Source: Pholiota molesta (lineage: Eukaryota; Basidiomycota; Agaricomycetes; Agaricales; Strophariaceae). Taken from it: DNA of 64,000 bases. Positions 26,592-39,746 of the stretch are shown one piece after another. Position numbers and translations under genes: made by a program. Below the pieces are notes generated by a model. That model was not told where the DNA came from. It was given only the letters and a program-made list of their open reading frames with translations, and made no database searches. How positions within the stretch are numbered: the first letter of the stretch is position 1; every line of letters starts with the position of its first letter. The stretch is from contig JACGCK010000012.1 in assembly GCA_014925825.1 (NCBI GenBank), positions 620,001 to 684,000 of the forward strand, written 5' to 3'.

Positions 26592-26892
26592 GTTATCAAT
26601 CTTCCATTTTATTAGATTTCATGCATTTGACGAGACGGAGTTCATGTATTTATTCGAACATTTTATGCTGTTGAAGGATGACACGGAGAACGGATGTATT
26701 GGACCCTGGATTATCGTGACATGTTACATGTTACACTTCGAGGAACGGTCTTAGTTTAGGGCCGGGTTGACACGAAGTGATCAATACGATCTAGTCAGTG
26801 TCACTATCCTAATTGAAGGCCTCAGACTACTGTACTGATACGACACTATAAGCAATCTTCACCCAAGAATTCATATTTTCTCTGAATCCGCA
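26592..26892. other. Short intergenic stretch
   Basis: About 300 bp with no feature, presumed promoter of the small gene at 26893. Confidence 0.4.
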
Positions 26893-27347
26893 ATGAACTC
26901 TCCTCCTGATCCAGGTTCCCCATCCCCATCTACCCCATCCTCAGGCTCGCCTCCCCCAGAAGAAGAGGCCTACGCAGCAAACACCGCCGGGTCCACCAAC
27001 TATCTCGCAAACCTCACAACCCACATCGGCGCCGCGTTCAGTGGATCCGGTTCGTCGTCGAAGCGGCGTCTGCCATCAGGTGCCTTCGGCTCTGGGGGAT
27101 CGGCGCGGGACGCAAAGACCAGGAGGCGCGGTGAATCTGGACGCGCTGGGAGCACGACCTGGGACTCGGGCGTGAAGGATGGTGGTGCTACGGGAGGGAA
27201 GAAAGAGAAAGATGAGCTGATCGATACGGCTCTGGTGGAATACCTGAGAAAAGGTAAGTGCGGGGTGCTTCTGGGGATAATGTCCGGGCGCTTACGCATG
27301 CCACAGAAATTGGCGATCCCTTCCAGGAGCCTGGTCTCAAACTCTGA
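26893..27347 (+). CDS. Small Ser/Gly/Pro-rich hypothetical protein, 133 aa
   Basis: Two exons (26893-27253, 27307-27347) join in phase 1 through a 53-nt intron with GTAAGT donor and CACAG acceptor. The protein opens with a Pro/Ser-rich segment, then NYLANLTTHIGAAF, a basic middle (KRRLPSGAF, KTRRRGESGR) and a short charged end, ELIDTALVEYLRK, followed by IGDPFQEPGLKL. It is largely disordered and without a known domain. The clean intron and the short second exon argue that it is a real gene. Its function is unknown. Confidence 0.6.
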
Positions 27348-27702
27348 GTCGTTTCGCATATTTGGTACGCACTTTTTTGTTCCCGAATATTACATCTTGC
27401 TGATATTGCATCAAGTTAGTTGATACCCTTGATTCTGTATTTCTAGGCTTTTTGCAAACATTTCATAGTTATAATCTACACATCGAACGCCATGCATCAA
27501 TCAAATAGCACTCATCCTCCTATAACACTATTGATCTGAAGACTGCGGGAAACCATTCAACGTCGCGATATCAATAAAGTGATTTCAAGGCAAGCATTAA
27601 TTTAACACTACTCGATACACAGATGCAGCGTACATGTACATACAATGTCTAAGTGCAAATCCCAAATCTGGAGATACAAAAACAGAACTTCCCATCTTGT
27701 TT
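27348..27702. other. Intergenic between convergent genes
   Basis: About 350 bp between the stop of the small plus-strand gene and the stop of the minus-strand flippase. It holds only 3' regions of both. Confidence 0.5.
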
Positions 27703-30700
27703 CTATGAAGCAGATGGCGCCTTCCGTCTCAAGAAGCTCCGCGGCAGTGAGAGAACGTTTGAAATCGCGTCTTTCCCTTTACTCCCGCTCGGCTGCCGTC
27801 GCGTCAGATTCTGTTTCGACATTCGCCTCTCAGACAAATTGCTCTGCACGCGACGCATTTCCACGCCATTTTCCTCCGTCGCGAAGTCGAAGCCGCGGTC
27901 CACCGACGTCAGGCCTGTCGCCATATCCGTCCGGCTGGCTGAGCGAATGTCGCCAGACGGTCGAGGGTATCGGTGGTCCAGCGAAGCGATACTGCTGATG
28001 GACGACCTTCGCTGCGTGCCCGGGATGCCAAGCGCAACAGGCGGTATTTTTGAACCGCGACGGGAAAACGAAGAAAAGTCCCGCCCTGGGTACATTTTTT
28101 GGAGGACTTGGAACGTTTCCAGGTCTCCTGGGTTATAGACGGACTTCCACGCTCTGTATATGTATCGAGGAGCAAGGGCGATGAAGAACGTGAGCGGTAG
28201 ACTGAACCAGAAATATGCTGATCTAAAGAGGAAGTAGTCATCGCCATACAGGTTGGTAACGGCGTAGCTGGGCGCTACAAGGGAGTATATGATCTACAAT
28301 CGCGTGCTCAGACGATAAGGAAGTAAAGGAGAAAGGGACACGCACCGTGAAGCCCCACTGTACAACCAATCCGAAAGCAACAGCAAACAGGAACCACCAG
28401 GTCCATACTGTCGCACTGAAACCAGTGAACATATTGGCCACAAGAGCAGCGGATATGGCCATGGTCTAAGTAGCGAGCAATACACTTTTAATACGAAAGT
28501 CTTGCCAGATAACCAGGTGCACGTACCGTTGAAAATTCATACAAGTGAACGTCCCATCCATCCTTCCGCGATGAAGTGGTAACATAAGTATATTGGATCA
28601 GGAAGTAGATAACGGCGGACTATACACAAAAACAGATCAGTGGCGGTTAGACGGGAGAGTTACGACAGCGAAACAGACCTGGACGATTCCATCTATGATG
28701 TAGATAACGAAGGACCTGGTCCCAAACCAAGTACCTTCGCGGCCATATCGATACAGTTCCGGAACTTCCATCAAGACATGGGAATCTGGACGAAGTCAGC
28801 AAATCGGGAAAACACACACAAGAGAAGTGGACTAACCAAGGAACCGATCGAACAGTCCTATCCCAATGACCGGAAGAATTGTCCACAGAGAATTCCAGAA
28901 GAGAATGTAGGTATAATCGAATACACTATGTTAAAAGAACTTAGAAAGCGCTTCGAATTTAAATCAAATATGACTCACTAATTTGCACTCCATGCGTCAA
29001 AAATCTGGAACCACCAAAGCACTCCAATGGGGACGATATTCTTATAAAAAAAGTTGAGAATCCTGATAAGATAACATGAGGGGATCATTCATAACGATTA
29101 GAGTATACACCGCATACATTACACCGTTGCGAGCATATGACCAATGGCCATGAACAAGTAAGAGCTTCTTCAAGAATCGGAACTTAAAAAGTATAATATC
29201 AGTATGTCCCGATGTATGGGCTGAAATTTAGAACTCACTTGGGCAATAGCATAGTCTGAAGAATTCACAGCCTGAAGTCCCTCTTCTCCTGAGATACCCA
29301 CACCCACATGAGCCGCTTGAATCATGCTAACATCATTAGCGCCATCCCCGATGGCCAAAGTCATGGCACCCAAGCCATCCTTGACCAGTCGTACAATCAA
29401 GGCTTTCTGAAGTGGAGAAACTCGGCAGCAGATAACTCCGTCGCAAAGAATAGCGAGGCGAAGAAGCAGCGCCTTGTTTTCTTCGTCAGCGAATGCCTTC
29501 AGAGATATGTAAGTTTGTTATCTCAAGCAACGAGAACAAAGAGGCACCATACCTCGAGCAGAGCTGCACCGTCTACCACTAGGACAAAGCCTCCAGGACG
29601 TTCGCCATTGTCAACACCGACTAGAGAAACCCCAGTGTTGATCCTCTGCAAGGGGATAGTCTGACCATCGGTTCCTTTGGAATTTGACGAAATCGACGGG
29701 TCTCCAGACTCGGGGAAGAACCGGATGAAGGCGTTGTTCATTTGGGTATGCACCGGCCGCACCCCACCCCGAACAATGATGATATTAGATTCTGGGGTTA
29801 TAAGGTTCGTGCTTCGTCCGATAGCTAATGAATTGTAAGGAATGAGCCAACAGGAGTGTATCAAGGAGCAAACTCTAACTGACCAATCGCTGTTTCCAAT
29901 TTATCTCCAGTTGCAACCCATATCTTGATGCCGGCTGCCTTGAGATCCGCAATAGTTTCCGGTACGCCATCTTGGAGACGGTCTTCAATTGCAGTGGCGC
30001 CTAGTAGACGAAGATTTTGCTCCAGTTCGTTGGACACGGCTTCAATCTTGTCCTCTCGGTTTTCCAAAGAAACATTAGCTTCCTGATAACGCGTACTCCA
30101 TGATTCATAATCGGCCACTAAAAATACGTTCAGTGAGCTACCGAAAATAAGATAAAAATTAAATATCGCACTTGAAATGGTTTTATAGCCCAACGTGAGA
30201 GTTCGTAGTCCATGAGATGCAAACTCGTTTAAGTGTTTCTCGGTGTCCTCTTTCAATTTGTCCTGCCCTGGGCGTAAACGATCAAAGATAACATTGTCGG
30301 CGCCCTTTGTGAGGAGTAGCAGATCATTCGTCTCGACATCCAGGCGGCGAACGACCACGCTCATCCGTTTACGAGCACTTGTGAACTCCAAAATCTCCAG
30401 TAGTTCATATTTTTCCTCACGAGTAGATCTTGGCGTGTGAAGAGTTAGGATTTCTTTATCCTTGCCCAAAAAGACGAAGCCCATATCGGCAGCAGCCTGA
30501 ACGAGAGCTGATTCATCGGGTGATTGAGCCTTATATTCGATGACACCAGTTTTGGGATCTGTCGCCGCGAGGACCGTATGGCATAAGGAGAGAACTGTGA
30601 AGAAAGTATTCAATGATGTTCCTCGAGAATTGGGGTCGCTGTGATTTGATTTGGCTGCTTCGTCGATATCTTCGAGTAGCTTTATGTCTTGGAACTTATC

Positions 30701-32581
30701 ACTATCTGGAGCCATTCCGTTAAGCTCTGCGTCTTCGCCCAACCTACTCTGGCTACTGCTCGCGTGGTTAGCCGCCCAGAGATCAACTTCAACCACTTCT
30801 GCTATCGGGATGGCGCCAATGGAGGACACTTTTACGTCGGGAAGTTCCTTTTGTAATGGAGCTTCTCCTTTATAAGCCCTTCCCGCAATCGAGCACATCC
30901 TGAACACCATCGAATTCTGCAAAAGAACATGGTTAGAGTAAAGAATATCGGGGCAGGACGAGCATACCTGTGTCAAAGTACCCGTCTTGTCGGAGAATAT
31001 ATATTCAATCTGGCCCAAATCGTCTGAAAGATTCCAAGACTTGGCTTTGGTAGCTTGCTTTGTCTTTCGTAGTAGATGTCGGAGTCGAAGTAAATGAATG
31101 CGGCTTGGCAGGTGCGAACGAATTCAATGGATATATAGAGTGAGATTGGCACAATGTCCTGAAATCTGGAAGAAAAATGTCAAGATGAGCGCAATAAGCG
31201 ATGGAAAGCCCTTACGTCAAAAGAGCAAATGCCCAAGTAATCAGCCCATTTATCTTCGGGTTATCGTCTGAATGGTCGTCTGAAAAAAGCCAAGGAGCGC
31301 CCAATGGGAAGAATTTCTTTTCCAGCGAAGAATCTACGATTGCACAAACGACCGCCATGGCCGCCAGCATTCCAAGGTTTATAAAGCTGTCATAAAATAT
31401 CAGATCTCATATTGAAGTGAATAATATAGATAAAGGACATACACTTGCGGATCCATTTGCTTCTCAACCCTACTCCGTTTACTTGGCGTTCCACCAGAGT
31501 TCATGAGGATTTTCGAATCTAAACCGGTAAAAAGAACGACGCCTATGACCCATCCGGTATTTCTCAACACAGTTCCACGAAGGAGGACATGTGATATATC
31601 CACGGCAGAAACGGTACCATTAGAAGTGACGTTTGCGTTGAGTCGGTACATGTCTGTATCTGGCCGTTCACATTGAATGCGGAATCGGTTTCGAGAATCG
31701 GCACACTGTCGTGCATTGTTGAGACCCGCCAGTGCTGCAACACCATGCCTAGACTTCAAGTTCGTTTCGCCGTCTAAGTTTTTGGTTTCTACGAATGCGA
31801 CGTTCTCATCCTCGGACGTTGAGCATATGAGTATATCTGCCGGAAACGGTTCGTTGTCGCTGATTTTGACAAAATCGCCAACTCGAAGGTCTTCCCAGTA
31901 CGTTTCTTTCCAGTGCGGATTAGCCGGCCCATCTGGATCGCTGTTGTTATCTTCATAATCGTACTCCACAGCATTTCTGGAGGAAGTTGGTTTTGGGCGA
32001 GTGGAGAAGAATGTCGAGAGGAATGACTTGCTCTTTGCCTCCGTCCTGTTTGGATTGGACCAAGATTCTGCAGACAAGACATGGACTCTGCTGAAATTGA
32101 CCTCCGTGTCTGATTGATGGCGCTTGAAGTCTTCATATCCGTCCTTCAGAGCCGTAACGACTAAGATAACGATTAATGGAAGGATGGCAGCTCCTGGGGA
32201 TATGGTTGAGAACTGATGAAAGAACTGCAAGATTGCGATGCCTAAGAAGAATCTTTTGGAGGGGTAAAGGGTAAATGTAGGAAACGATCACCCAGATTAA
32301 TTCACCTACAGATTTGCAACTCGACGAAATTGTTCCAAAAGGTTTCGAGGAAGGAATGTTATGAGAGTATACTTGGAAGTAATGACTTGATTTGAAGTAT
32401 ATACATTGTCGCGACGTATTTTCCCCTTGGAATCAAAGCAACCTTCGGGCAAAGGTTCGTTCACATATATCGTTCTCGGAGGTCCAGGTGGGCGTTTGCG
32501 TGTGAACAGATCTCCGACATCAAACGAGGCCAGGCGTGCGTACCAATGCCCTACCTTGGAGAAACTATCGGAGTGGACCAT
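27703..32581 (-). CDS. P4-type ATPase (phospholipid flippase), one frameshift in exon 4
   Basis: Moves phospholipids from the outer to the inner leaflet of plasma or Golgi/endosome membranes. Fifteen exons give about 1372 residues: 32581-32310, 32252-31443, 31386-31216, 31165-30968, 30916-30172, 30117-29884, 29824-29553, 29496-29239, 29182-29109, 29062-28979, 28925-28837, 28785-28679, 28619-28527, 28465-28346 and 28293-27703. Visible motifs are DGET (about residue 251), the phosphorylation site DKTGTLTQ (about 477), [11 protein letters not shown] (nucleotide domain), TGDKLETAI and [11 protein letters not shown] (about 951), then C-terminal membrane helices with FFYKN and VLWWFQI. The N-terminus [13 protein letters not shown]...[17 protein letters not shown] resembles Dnf/Drs2 flippases. 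Every exon junction is in phase except within exon 4, where one base is missing near 31064-31068 (AAA run), between the YYE and KQATKAKSW segments. Confidence 0.95.
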
Positions 32582-33348
32582 TGGGCAGACCAGGAGAACG
32601 TGGCGGTTGATCAGGAAGGCCTCCGAGTACGAGCATGGGCGCTGCTATAATCGAGCGACCAGCACTCCGTGTTTTCCCAAGAGCTTTTTTTGTCATAATC
32701 CGATGAATCAGCAAGCCGGAATGTGTGTTTGACGGTTCAGTTATAGGCATATGTTCAAACTTCTGACGAAGTTGCGCGGCAAAAGATCCGATCTCGGAGG
32801 GGAAAGTATGTTGTCTTCAGGTTTCATTTGATATGGAATCGCAAGGCATAACTCGGCATGGGCTTGGCATGGGCTCCTTATAGTCGTTGTTGAGCGCTGC
32901 ATAGCAATGAGCTAGCCAGCATCGCCATCCAAACTGCGGTAAGTAGATGATTAACAGCCGTGGACCAAAGTGTGAATGGAAGCGAATGGATGACCCGGGT
33001 CCAACGTCCCGAAATGATTAATGAGGTATCGTGTCAGCAACGCGTCAGCATTCTTTATAAGCCTCTTATTTGGGTGGTTATCTTATCAAATTGGCCAAGA
33101 TTACTTACCACCTCTTACGCCGACGCCCCGACCATGCTACTGTGTGTACAGGGCAGAGGCAAAGGTAAATAACTTTACAAACAACATTCTCATAGGCAAA
33201 AACAAGTACAGAAGGGTATGAATTGTGGGTATACGTAGATTGAAGCCTTTTACAGCATTGAGATGTAGAATCAATACAACTCGATAGCGAGGGGGAAATA
33301 GCATAAAAATAAGGTTCGATGAAGATATACAGAACGGCAAAGAAATCT
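32582..33348. other. Intergenic between FAN1 and the flippase
   Basis: About 770 bp holding the flippase promoter and the FAN1 3' region, both on the minus strand. No other gene or repeat is seen. Confidence 0.5.
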
Positions 33349-36300
33349 TTAAACTACCTCATTCTTTGGGAGTGACGGAAGTTGTTGAGGAGCCTTGCTA
33401 CTGAATCCAGGTGAGTTGATGGCAGGTGAAAGTGCTGAGGTGGAAGCGAAAGGTAGTTCGTCCGCGTGCTTCGACCAGGCGTGTTCCGCGTCGCAGAGGC
33501 GTTGCCGTTTGGATGGAGAGGCGTTTGGTGAGAAAATTGGTTTTGCGTCTTCCTCTGGTGTAGGGTCGAGCTGATCATAGTCTTCCTCTTCTGAGTGACT
33601 TTCGAATTCGGCAGGCTTCTTGCGTCGTATAGCAGAGCTTGGAGTCCCTGCCTTTCGCTTTCGAGATTGTGGAGGGAGAGGTTTCGTATTCTTATCAATG
33701 ACTTTGCATAGATCAACGTCAACATCAGCTCGCAGGAGAGAATCAAACCAAAGCTTTTGATTCTCCCTAGCGGTGTCTCCTGGACCTTTGACTTCAACAA
33801 ATTTGCATGTGCGTGCTTTAGGATTCCAGACGAAAAGGTCTGGACCGCCACTGCTTCGTCCTCGATAATCTTGACAGAATAGAGTGCAAATAGTTGCCAA
33901 AGACTCTCCGCTCATACACTATTATAGAACCGTGTCAGGCGAAGGGGAGAATCGAAATATGAACAACGTACCTCAACAATTTCAACCAGGTCTTCCTTGC
34001 TGCAGACGTCCCAGCTAACACATAAACACCACGTCTTCTTCTCTCTGTACATATCGTCATGCCGTGAAAGGATTTCTCGAGCAGTTCCCTCCCGAATCTC
34101 TGATAGTCGCGTATCGATGAGGACTTTTCGAGCGTAATAGAAAGAATCGTCGAACATGTCGAGAGGCGCAGATTGAAAAGCAGTCTCGAATGCACCTGGT
34201 ATATCGGCAAATATGATATCCCAGAATAGCAGACCAAATAACGTGGTTAAGATTCGGGTTTCTGAGTGAAACCTGAATTGCAACGTGTTAGGAATTGGTG
34301 GTGAAGGTGTAAAGCCCACGTACCCTTTAAATCCTTGATCCTCATAGTATTCCAGTGCGACAGTTTCGACATCAACAACCTGGCCATTTCTCCCTTCCCA
34401 TCTCGACTTTCCTGACTTCCGTTTAGACGGCTCAGGCTATGGATTGATTACGTTTGGAATGTAGCAAACAAAATTTGAGTAAATTTTGTGCTTACTTGGT
34501 CAGGGTTTTTACCAATAGTCGAGTCTTTCGAAACGCCGAAAAATGCTTGCAACCCTCCTTCGGGTGTATTCTCCTTCCCATTGACTGGGCGGCCCATCGC
34601 GTCAAATAGCAAAGGGTGAATTCGGGTTGCCTTGAGCTCAACGACGTTCGCTGTACGTAGCTCTGCTGCACATTGCGATCTCTCTTCCGGCGGCACCTTT
34701 AATTGCTTCTCTAATCCCAATAGCCGTTTCATCAGGTTAGGGCGATAAACTATATACATTGTTTTTAGTTCCATCGAATGCAAAATGTAATATTGTTTAT
34801 GGTACGCACCCATACCCGTATCGGCATCCAAAAGGGCTTCTTTCAATCCTTCAACATTTTTCCAAAGCCAGTCTGCTTTTTCATCGCGGTTTGCCTGTCC
34901 AGCTAGATGGCGCAGGATGACTGCTCTCCTTTCGTAAAGTTTTCCCCGCTTGCCGCGACTCCAGAATCGCTGGGATAACAGGTGCTCGATGACTTCAAGT
35001 TCTACTTTGTACTCCTTCAACGTCCCAAGAGCTGCAATCGCTTTGGATACCATTCGAGTATACACGTAGCCTTATCACCGTTGATGAGCGAGTGTATTAG
35101 AGGAGTCTTATGACGCTTACCAGTTTCGAAACGCGCAAGTCCCGGCGACCGATCCGCGAGTTCATTCAAGTCTTCTACAGTGCGTACAGCAAGGTGCTCC
35201 TTCCACTTGGGAAATAACCATTTTTCCAAATATTCTTTGATCTTGGTTTCTTTCTTGACTTCCGGCTCCGGCTCCTCTTCGAGGTTCTCATCCGCCCAGA
35301 TGGGAAGGTAGTCATCCGTCGGGTTTTTTGGCGTTGCTAATGAGACATTGGACTTAGAGGTGCTCGCAGGTGTCTTCAAAGGCGTCGATGCAGCACCCTT
35401 CTTCCGGGGAGTTACAGGAGTAGTGAATTGATCCCTTGTTCGTGCAGGGGTCTTCGTTGCCCTTCTTCCACTTTTCTCTGGAGGCGGATATAGAATTTCT
35501 AGTAGGAGTTGCTCAACTTCCAAGGCCAGCTCATATTGGAGAAGCTCTTCTCTGTTTGGCCATATATCTGTGCTGCGGGTTGTAGTATATGAGGTAAAGT
35601 GTCGTTTCTTGAAAGTGGTCAAGAGCGAAGGAAGCAATAGCGCTGTCGGATGTTCGGTTTCGCGGTAATAGATAATGTGGAGTCTCCGCACAAGGCGAAA
35701 GAAATCGACATTTACACGAATGCATTTGCCTGCAGGAATTATGAATACAATGAAAGTTAAAGAACTGTGGACATACCCAGTGCTTTAAGTGCCATTTCTT
35801 TCAGCCTTTCTTGTTGAGTCTCTACCTTCTTCGTACACTTTTTGGCAGACTGGAATGGAAGCTGCGTTTGGCGTAAGCCATCAGCAGGAGCTTTCCCCTT
35901 CTTAGAATTCCGCCCAAAATCGAGTACGCTCTGAGTTGAGGCATGATTTAGCAGCGCAAATATCATGTCGGATTTCTAAGGGACCATCAGGGGTAGTCAT
36001 CAAGCACATTGATCCTGACACTTACATTGCTGCCCTTTGGCTTGCATTTCATCTTCTTGACCAGTAGTTGGAGCTGGGGGTTCGGGAGTTTCCACAAGAT
36101 TTCGTTAGTGGTCATTGTAGTTTCGTCCTCGCAGAAGAAACTAAGGTCCATTTCGCCAAGCTTTGACTCAAGAAGAGCCTGCACTGGGTCTACGGTGGCC
36201 GTGCTCGGAGCTGGGTTTACGGTGGCCGCGCTCGGAGCTGGCGCCGCCTGTGAAGTGCTCGCTTTTTGGGACCAATATTTGGCGAAGGCTTCTCCTATGT

Positions 36301-36958
36301 CGGGGTTTATGTCGGGTTTGACGTCAGGTTTGATATCGGGTTTGATATCCTCATCTGAATCCATGGACAAGTCGATTACTTCTGGACCTTCTTCTAACTT
36401 CACTGGCGCGTCCTCAGTCTTGACCCAGGTTTCACTATCCTCTGTCTTAGTTACAGGCGTGATTGGTTTACAAAGGTCAGAAATAGAGGAAGAGAGGCCC
36501 TCTTTCCCAATTTCCTTCTCGAAACTTTCGAGACTTGAGACTGCATGCCACGTCTTCGCCTTACGAAGAACAAGTCGTATGAGGGTGTATCGCGTATTAT
36601 CTATCCGACCTCACGATAAGTGATTGGCGTGCATTTGAATGGCTTTCTTACAAGAGAATCTGCTGAAGTGCTCGAGAGTGGCAATTTCTTGCTCGGAAAG
36701 CAGGCCATGTTCGTGTTCGATAATCGTTGCAACCATGCCTGTCCGCATTCTACGTGTTATTTTAATTCTGAGATCTGGAAAAGAGAGCAACACGCCTTCA
36801 AACACGGTAACATAGGCGGATGGGCGATCACCCCACCCGCCTTCCCGGCGTTTTTCGTCCCTCTTCTCAAAGTCATCTTCAATAGATTCTTTGCTTGTGA
36901 GATCGCCGCCGAATATTAGTTGTTGGATGAGTTTCTTCGGGATAGTTGGAGAAGACAT
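33349..36958 (-). CDS. FAN1: Fanconi-associated nuclease 1 homologue
   Basis: Structure-specific nuclease with 5' exonuclease and flap endonuclease activity, used in DNA interstrand crosslink repair in the nucleus. Nine exons (36958-36652, 36600-36026, 35975-35777, 35729-35121, 35070-34816, 34749-34496, 34436-34324, 34272-33972, 33918-33349) encode 1060 residues with all phases consistent. A SAP-like region (LPNPQLQLLVKKMKCKPKG...FALLNHA) precedes a helical TPR-type middle with VYRPNLMKRLL, and the C-terminal VRR-NUC domain carries the PD-(D/E)xK residues in GGPDL (Asp 898) and EVKGP (Glu 913, Lys 915). An upstream acidic residue lies in EYYEDQGFKGFHSETR. No UBZ zinc finger is seen at the N-terminus, as expected for fungal members. 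A Lys/Ser-rich tail follows the nuclease domain. Confidence 0.95.
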
Positions 36959-37395
36959 ATTCAAGAAACAAGAGTTGTTTAGATAGTGGTCATTAAATAG
37001 AGAGTGATGCGTTAAATTTCTCAGCAAGCCGGGATGGTACAATCAGAGGCAAGTTAGAGGTCGTGGTGTAAGTCTCGGGCCCGTCAACGGACAACGACAA
37101 AACGTTCTGGCCAAGTGTCGTCACAGGTCACATGCCATTTGTCACATCGCGATCCCAGCGACAAGTTTCGGGACCTCAGTCACAAGTATACCAACGAGCA
37201 CTGATTAGAAGTTTACTGCCTTCGGGTACCGATAAATAATTCAAGGAGAATATATAAATTATAGAAAGAAAAAAGGAATGCGTCAAATGAGGGATATGGA
37301 ACACGTTTTATACAATACTGGAGTGGTATTTATGTATGCTAACATAGGTGAATTCGTGAAAGTAGTAAGTAGGGAGGATAAGGAAAGCGATATCT
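36959..37395. other. Intergenic upstream of FAN1
   Basis: About 440 bp. It holds the FAN1 promoter and the 3' end of the membrane protein gene on the same strand. Nothing else is seen. Confidence 0.5.
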
Positions 37396-39174
37396 TCAGC
37401 TTCCTGACACACCCGCCATAGCTGGAGGTACTGCATATCTCGCTGACGTCCTGGCGGGTGGGGTGTAACCCGGCGGAGGGTCGTCCGATAAACCCTGCGC
37501 CCACGCAGAACGTTGTTGATCTTGCAAGAAGGCGATTTGCTCCCTCATGGACAACAGCTGCTCCCTCATATCCGACATACTCATTTCCTCCTCCACCACT
37601 TCACCGCCCTCTCCAGGTTGATTCCTATTTGCTGTCCTACGTCGAACCGATCGAGCCCGGCCGCTTTTCTCTCCGTGGCTCATGTCCGAAGTGAGGTATC
37701 CCATCTCCTGCTGCACGGTTCGGAGACGCTCGTCGAGTTCGCGTTGGCGTGCCAGTCTGATGGCTTCGATGCTATGCGGTGTGTGTGGAGAAGTAGCGGA
37801 GATCAAGTCTTCGCCAGGTGATAAATGGTCGCCACTTGTCACAGTTCTCAGAGGTCCACGATTCTGTCCTCCTCGGAAGTTTGTTGAATCGGAATATTCG
37901 GAAGGTGCTGAATTACTCAAATACGAGATCTGATGAGAGCTCGTACCCGGAGTTATGTAGCCACCGTAAGCGCTGTCCAGTTCTGATTGCGTTATTGGCG
38001 ATTCTGTATTGGGTGGAGAAGCCATCGAGGGTCTTGCCATGGAGTCAACTGACTTATAAGCATATTTCTGTAGGGTTCCAGAGCTCTGAGCTGTGCTGGA
38101 TGCCACCGGCAGGACAAAAGGAGAGACGACTGTCGATGTCGATGGGCGCGCCCTTTCAGCATTCAAGTCGAGCATTGGAGGTGGGGCATAGCCTTCGCCC
38201 TCCCTCGTGTTAGACAGTTTAGTTCTTCGGCGACGGCGACAGAAGAAAATCAGAAATAATATCAACGCCACGGCCACGACTGCAGCGACAATACCTCCCG
38301 CGATCGGACCAACATTAGAGGCCTTGGATGTGTTGTTTGAGTCGTTCGCGGATGTGGGTGAAGTTGCAGTTGTTTTTGTTCCACCGGAAGCAGCTGTCGT
38401 CGTTCCACGGGAAGCAGCTGTCGTTGTGGCAGTCGTCGGGGTCGTAGATGTGGCTGTTGACGTCCCGGTACTTCCTGAGAGGGGCAGCAAAGGGTCGGTA
38501 TCATCGTGGCTAGTGGGAAGGTCAGCAATGGAGAGAAGTAATGATCACCAAGAGTGCTCACGTATAGATGACATAGTCGAAGTTCACATAAACGTTTGCA
38601 TTTACCCCCGACGTAGAGACAACCAGGGTGTGTTGAGCATTGATGAGATTGGTTTGTGAATATACCAGCTGGTTATATTGAAAGGCGGTAGTGGTCAAAT
38701 CTGGAGCATGTTGGAAAAGCTGAGGTGCGTTTCCGTCCAACGTGAAATTGGCCGCCGTCAAAGTAGTAATTCCATCGCCTTGATTATTGGCAAGGATAAA
38801 AAATACATAAATTGCTGTCCCTGATGAAATTATTCAACGCAAATGGTAAGGATACGGCTCTAGAACAACACGATAAATACTCTTACCATTGAACTGCATT
38901 GTTATGTTTACAGAACCAAGGCCTGGGTTGTACGTTGCGGCGTTATACGTTCCTTTGAAGGCTTGAGCTACGTCTGGTTTGATGGCACAACCTGAACACG
39001 TCTCGTCCGCCCACACCCCCCTCCTGGCTGGTAAGTGACTTGCAAGCCTGTCTGTGAGTCGCCGAAAGAATCATCGATGGTCCTGTTCACGACTCCAGCA
39101 AAGACCAGAGAGGGGAGAAGCCAAGCAAAAACCAGCCAAGAAAGAGCACCAGGCCCACGTCGTAAGATGACCAT
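37396..39174 (-). CDS. Single-pass membrane protein with Ser/Thr-rich stalk, copy 1, one frameshift
   Basis: Three exons (39174-38887, 38820-38562, 38509-37396), about 553 residues. It has an N-terminal signal peptide (LSWLVFAWLLPSLVFAG), an extracellular domain with the motifs NGTAIYVFFILANN and NFTLDG, a Ser/Thr-rich mucin-like stalk, one transmembrane helix (AGGIVAAVVAVALILFLIFF) followed by RRRRR, and a long cytoplasmic tail with a predicted coiled stretch near the end. The layout resembles uncharacterised Agaricomycete surface proteins; a sensor role is only a guess. Exon 1 changes frame within a run of six C (39016-39021; G on the coding strand): a seventh base would join YQPGG to VWADETCSGC. 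The same family recurs at 42450-44113 and as a relic at 12650-13019. Confidence 0.85.
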
Positions 39175-39746
39175 CGTGGCGGGAATGAAAAGGGGAACAC
39201 TATCACTGTTGGAGTCAGCGCTTGGTAGTAACGGCTCAACCTTTCCTCCCCTTTCGCCTACTGATAGGCATCAGATGGGTATCATATAAGGTCTAGGGCG
39301 TTGCACATGGTAACCTTCTTAGTTCTAAAATGGAGCGCAACATATCAAACCTTCGTAAAACAACTCTTTTTCAATATTTTGTGAGATAAGCAAATACTTA
39401 TACCACCTATACCACCTCAGAGTCCAAGGGGACTACGGATTTCGCGAAGCAGAGAGATTTTCGGACGGAATCCGCGGCCGTTTCATTGTGAGATTGGGTT
39501 GATGAAATGATGTTGGTTTGAGCCAGGTGAGGTGGCAGCGCCAGGGCAGCGCACGTTGAGCGCACCAGAGCGCACCCGCAAATGACAGAAAGCGTTAACC
39601 GGTCACGCGATAAACAACTAAAATCAGTGACGTCACATACTTGGGAACGGTCGCGTGACATTCCCGTGTTATTTGTCCCTATTGACGCGTTCAACGGTTG
39701 CGAATTTCGAGAACGCTGCCAAAGTTGTACTCGCCCCTTTTCTTCA
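39175..39746. other. Divergent promoter region
   Basis: The 570 bp between the membrane protein (minus) and the WD40 gene (plus) probably serves both promoters. An in-frame ATG at 39582 could extend the WD40 protein, but that extension is not protein-like. Confidence 0.5.
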
